A DNA stretch of 64,000 nt from the NCBI GenBank assembly GCA_035772405.1, contig JAYKKM010000375.1, forward strand, positions 1,759,501 through 1,823,500. Reading direction: 5' to 3'. Every line of letters starts with the position of its first letter. The first letter of the stretch is position 1. This DNA is from Chrysogorgia sp. JL179-B06. Lineage: Eukaryota; Cnidaria; Anthozoa; Scleralcyonacea; Chrysogorgiidae. Position numbers and translations under genes: made by a program. Positions 62,586 to 64,000 of this stretch are shown in pieces. The notes beneath the pieces are model-generated. The model worked only from the letters and a program-made list of their open reading frames with translations, was not told the origin of the DNA and did not search any database.

Positions 62586-63200
62586 TAATGCAGATTGCAG
62601 ATACCATATTTGCCATGTAACAAAGCATATAATATATGGCATTGTGTACTATAATATCTAAATGATATCACCGGGCACATATATATTATAACCTATATTC
62701 AGAATGCCATGCCTAGTCTGCTTGTCGACAATGATCTAGCTAACACACATAGTATTAGTAGCTGTCAACATACCCAATGTGAACTTATAATAATAAGCTG
62801 TATTTTACATTGACAGAATAAGTTGTGACCCACTAGGCCAGCTAAGTGTACTGTAGGTCTAACGTGTTCCATAATGGATGGAGTACTGTAAACACAGATT
62901 ATATATGGAATACATACCAGTATACAAAACATGGACGTCAAGATGATATCGTCAGAAACATACTGTAATATTCCTGGTTGAAAAAATTATAACCTTCTTA
63001 TTGCCTGTGACGACCTCTAACCATTGAGCCATCGAGATTCAGATGGAGAGAGGTTACAATGATGCACTGGTTCTAATGATATATGTACTGCCTATGCACA
63101 GCAGTTACTATATATTTCAGTAATGACTAATGATGGGGTGTGTTAATATATACACTGCTGTTATATCAATAGAATCAGTACATCAATGTAACGTTCACTC
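62586..63200. other. intergenic with one A-box-like motif
   Basis: At 63010-63045 the minus strand reads 'GATGGCTCAATGGTTAGAGG', like a tRNA A box, with no B box in range. No gene seen. Confidence 0.35.
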
Positions 63201-63207
63201 ACCATCT

Positions 63208-63262
63208 GAGTCTTGGTAGCTCAATGGTCAGAGCATCTCACTGGAAATCAGAAAGTTATCCT
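63208..63262 (+). repeat. tRNA-related SINE remnant (A box only)
   Basis: 'GGTAGCTCAATGGTCAGAGC' followed by an anticodon-arm-like 'TCTCACTGGAAATCAGA'. The T arm is replaced by 'TCCTTGTCCGGG', so the tRNA-like domain is truncated. Different from the 276-bp unit family. Confidence 0.45.
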
Positions 63263-63860
63263 TGTCCGGGACACAGAATAATTTTTCTGAGGATATGAGC
63301 TTGCTTGACAATCATCCATGTACTGTATCGTCTGTTTCCCCCCGAGCTCTCCCTTATTCACTACAGCAGTGTATATATTAAGTATTAACACTGACAAGTA
63401 TACATAGTAATGCTTGTTTATTGCTACAAAATTGTAGGCCAGGCCCAGGTCATATAAACACAGCAATAGTATGTCAACTGTCAAATATGTTTTGAAAATT
63501 CAAAACATTACACACCTTCAAATTTTCCCAAATCTCTCTGTTAAGTATTTCAAAATGTGTCTATTAGATTTCGGAGCTTGGAGCAAATACACAATAAAGT
63601 GTACAATTATTTAAATTACATTCAAACACTCATTAATAATTCATGAGGAAAAGACAAAAGCAAATCACGACCGTACCGTGGTTTTAAATGTGATAACGAT
63701 TCGTCCTGATTTACATAAACTTTATCTTTGATTTTCTCGGCTTAGACAACATCGATTTTCAAAATTACTACGCCAATGAACTTATCAAATGGGTCGTGTT
63801 TGAAGCCGTTTAGTAAACTCACAGCACGTGATTATTAGCGAGTCAAGCCAAAAAGTTTAA
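63255..63860 (-). repeat. ancient copy of segment W
   Basis: 'TCCGGGACACAG' near 63268, 'CAATCATCCATGTACT' and 'CATCGATTTTCAAAATTAC' (63750) match blocks of W (42524-43556 and 35894-36390), in a comparable order but strongly diverged. Confidence 0.4.
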
Positions 63861-64000
63861 TAAACGATAAAGTGAAGCACTGACCTGAAGGTAATGGCTA
63901 TTCGTACGGTAGCCGTACGACGCTATAGTCTCTTAGAATTCAACGAAATTCAAGCAAATATTACCAAAATCCTAAACCTAACCGTAATCCTAACCAAATT

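Overview
This is a transposon- and satellite-dense window of animal nuclear DNA. I infer a marine invertebrate, most likely a cnidarian. The reasons are intronless rhodopsin-like GPCRs of a lineage-expanded type, a BEL/Pao LTR element, CR1/L2-like LINEs (one with a 2A-like peptide and a PHD finger), a Penelope-like element with GIY-YIG coding, and CCCTAA-type telomere-like patches. Nothing looks bacterial or viral. The species cannot be fixed from the sequence alone.

Layout. 1-4.6 kb: intergenic DNA with a large (TA)n tract and dispersed repeats. 4.64-8.34 kb: a 3.7-kb foldback DNA transposon whose 1.3-kb inverted arms carry a CpG/NRF-1-like promoter segment. 10.1-11.0 kb: an intact class A GPCR (minus strand). 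12.1-20.3 kb: a LINE fragment, a decayed BEL/Pao element and an L2/CR1 3' end. 20.3-25.4 kb: a Tc1/mariner transposase relic, a RecQ-like helicase fragment, a long non-coding repeat and a Penelope C-terminus. 25.4-33.7 kb: (TA)n tracts, copies of a 276-bp tRNA-derived repeat, a TA-flanked Tc1/mariner-like element with transposase remnants, and a non-LTR retrotransposon with a restriction-like endonuclease inserted inside one of the tRNA-like units.

33.8-45.3 kb is the most unusual part. It has a hammerhead-ribozyme-like unit between two (TA)n tracts and two long palindromes embedded in (TA)n. It also has a 4.9-kb array of 18 tRNA-like units, 11 on the minus strand followed head-to-head by 7 on the plus strand. 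Outside the array the flanking long repeats recur in mirror order, so roughly 34-44.6 kb reads as one very large imperfect palindrome centred near 40.46 kb.

45.3-55.3 kb holds a TTAA-flanked transposon, a LINE fragment, two small foldback elements (one with a 9-bp target duplication), a second RecQ-like fragment and a second intact GPCR, paralogous to the first and in inverted orientation. 55.5-59.0 kb is a nearly complete PHD/endonuclease/RT LINE broken by two frameshifts. 59-64 kb is intergenic with SINE fragments, telomere-like repeats and old foldbacks.

Only the two GPCRs look like intact host genes. Almost everything else recognisable is mobile-element DNA, mostly broken. Family assignments rest on motif recognition without database searches.
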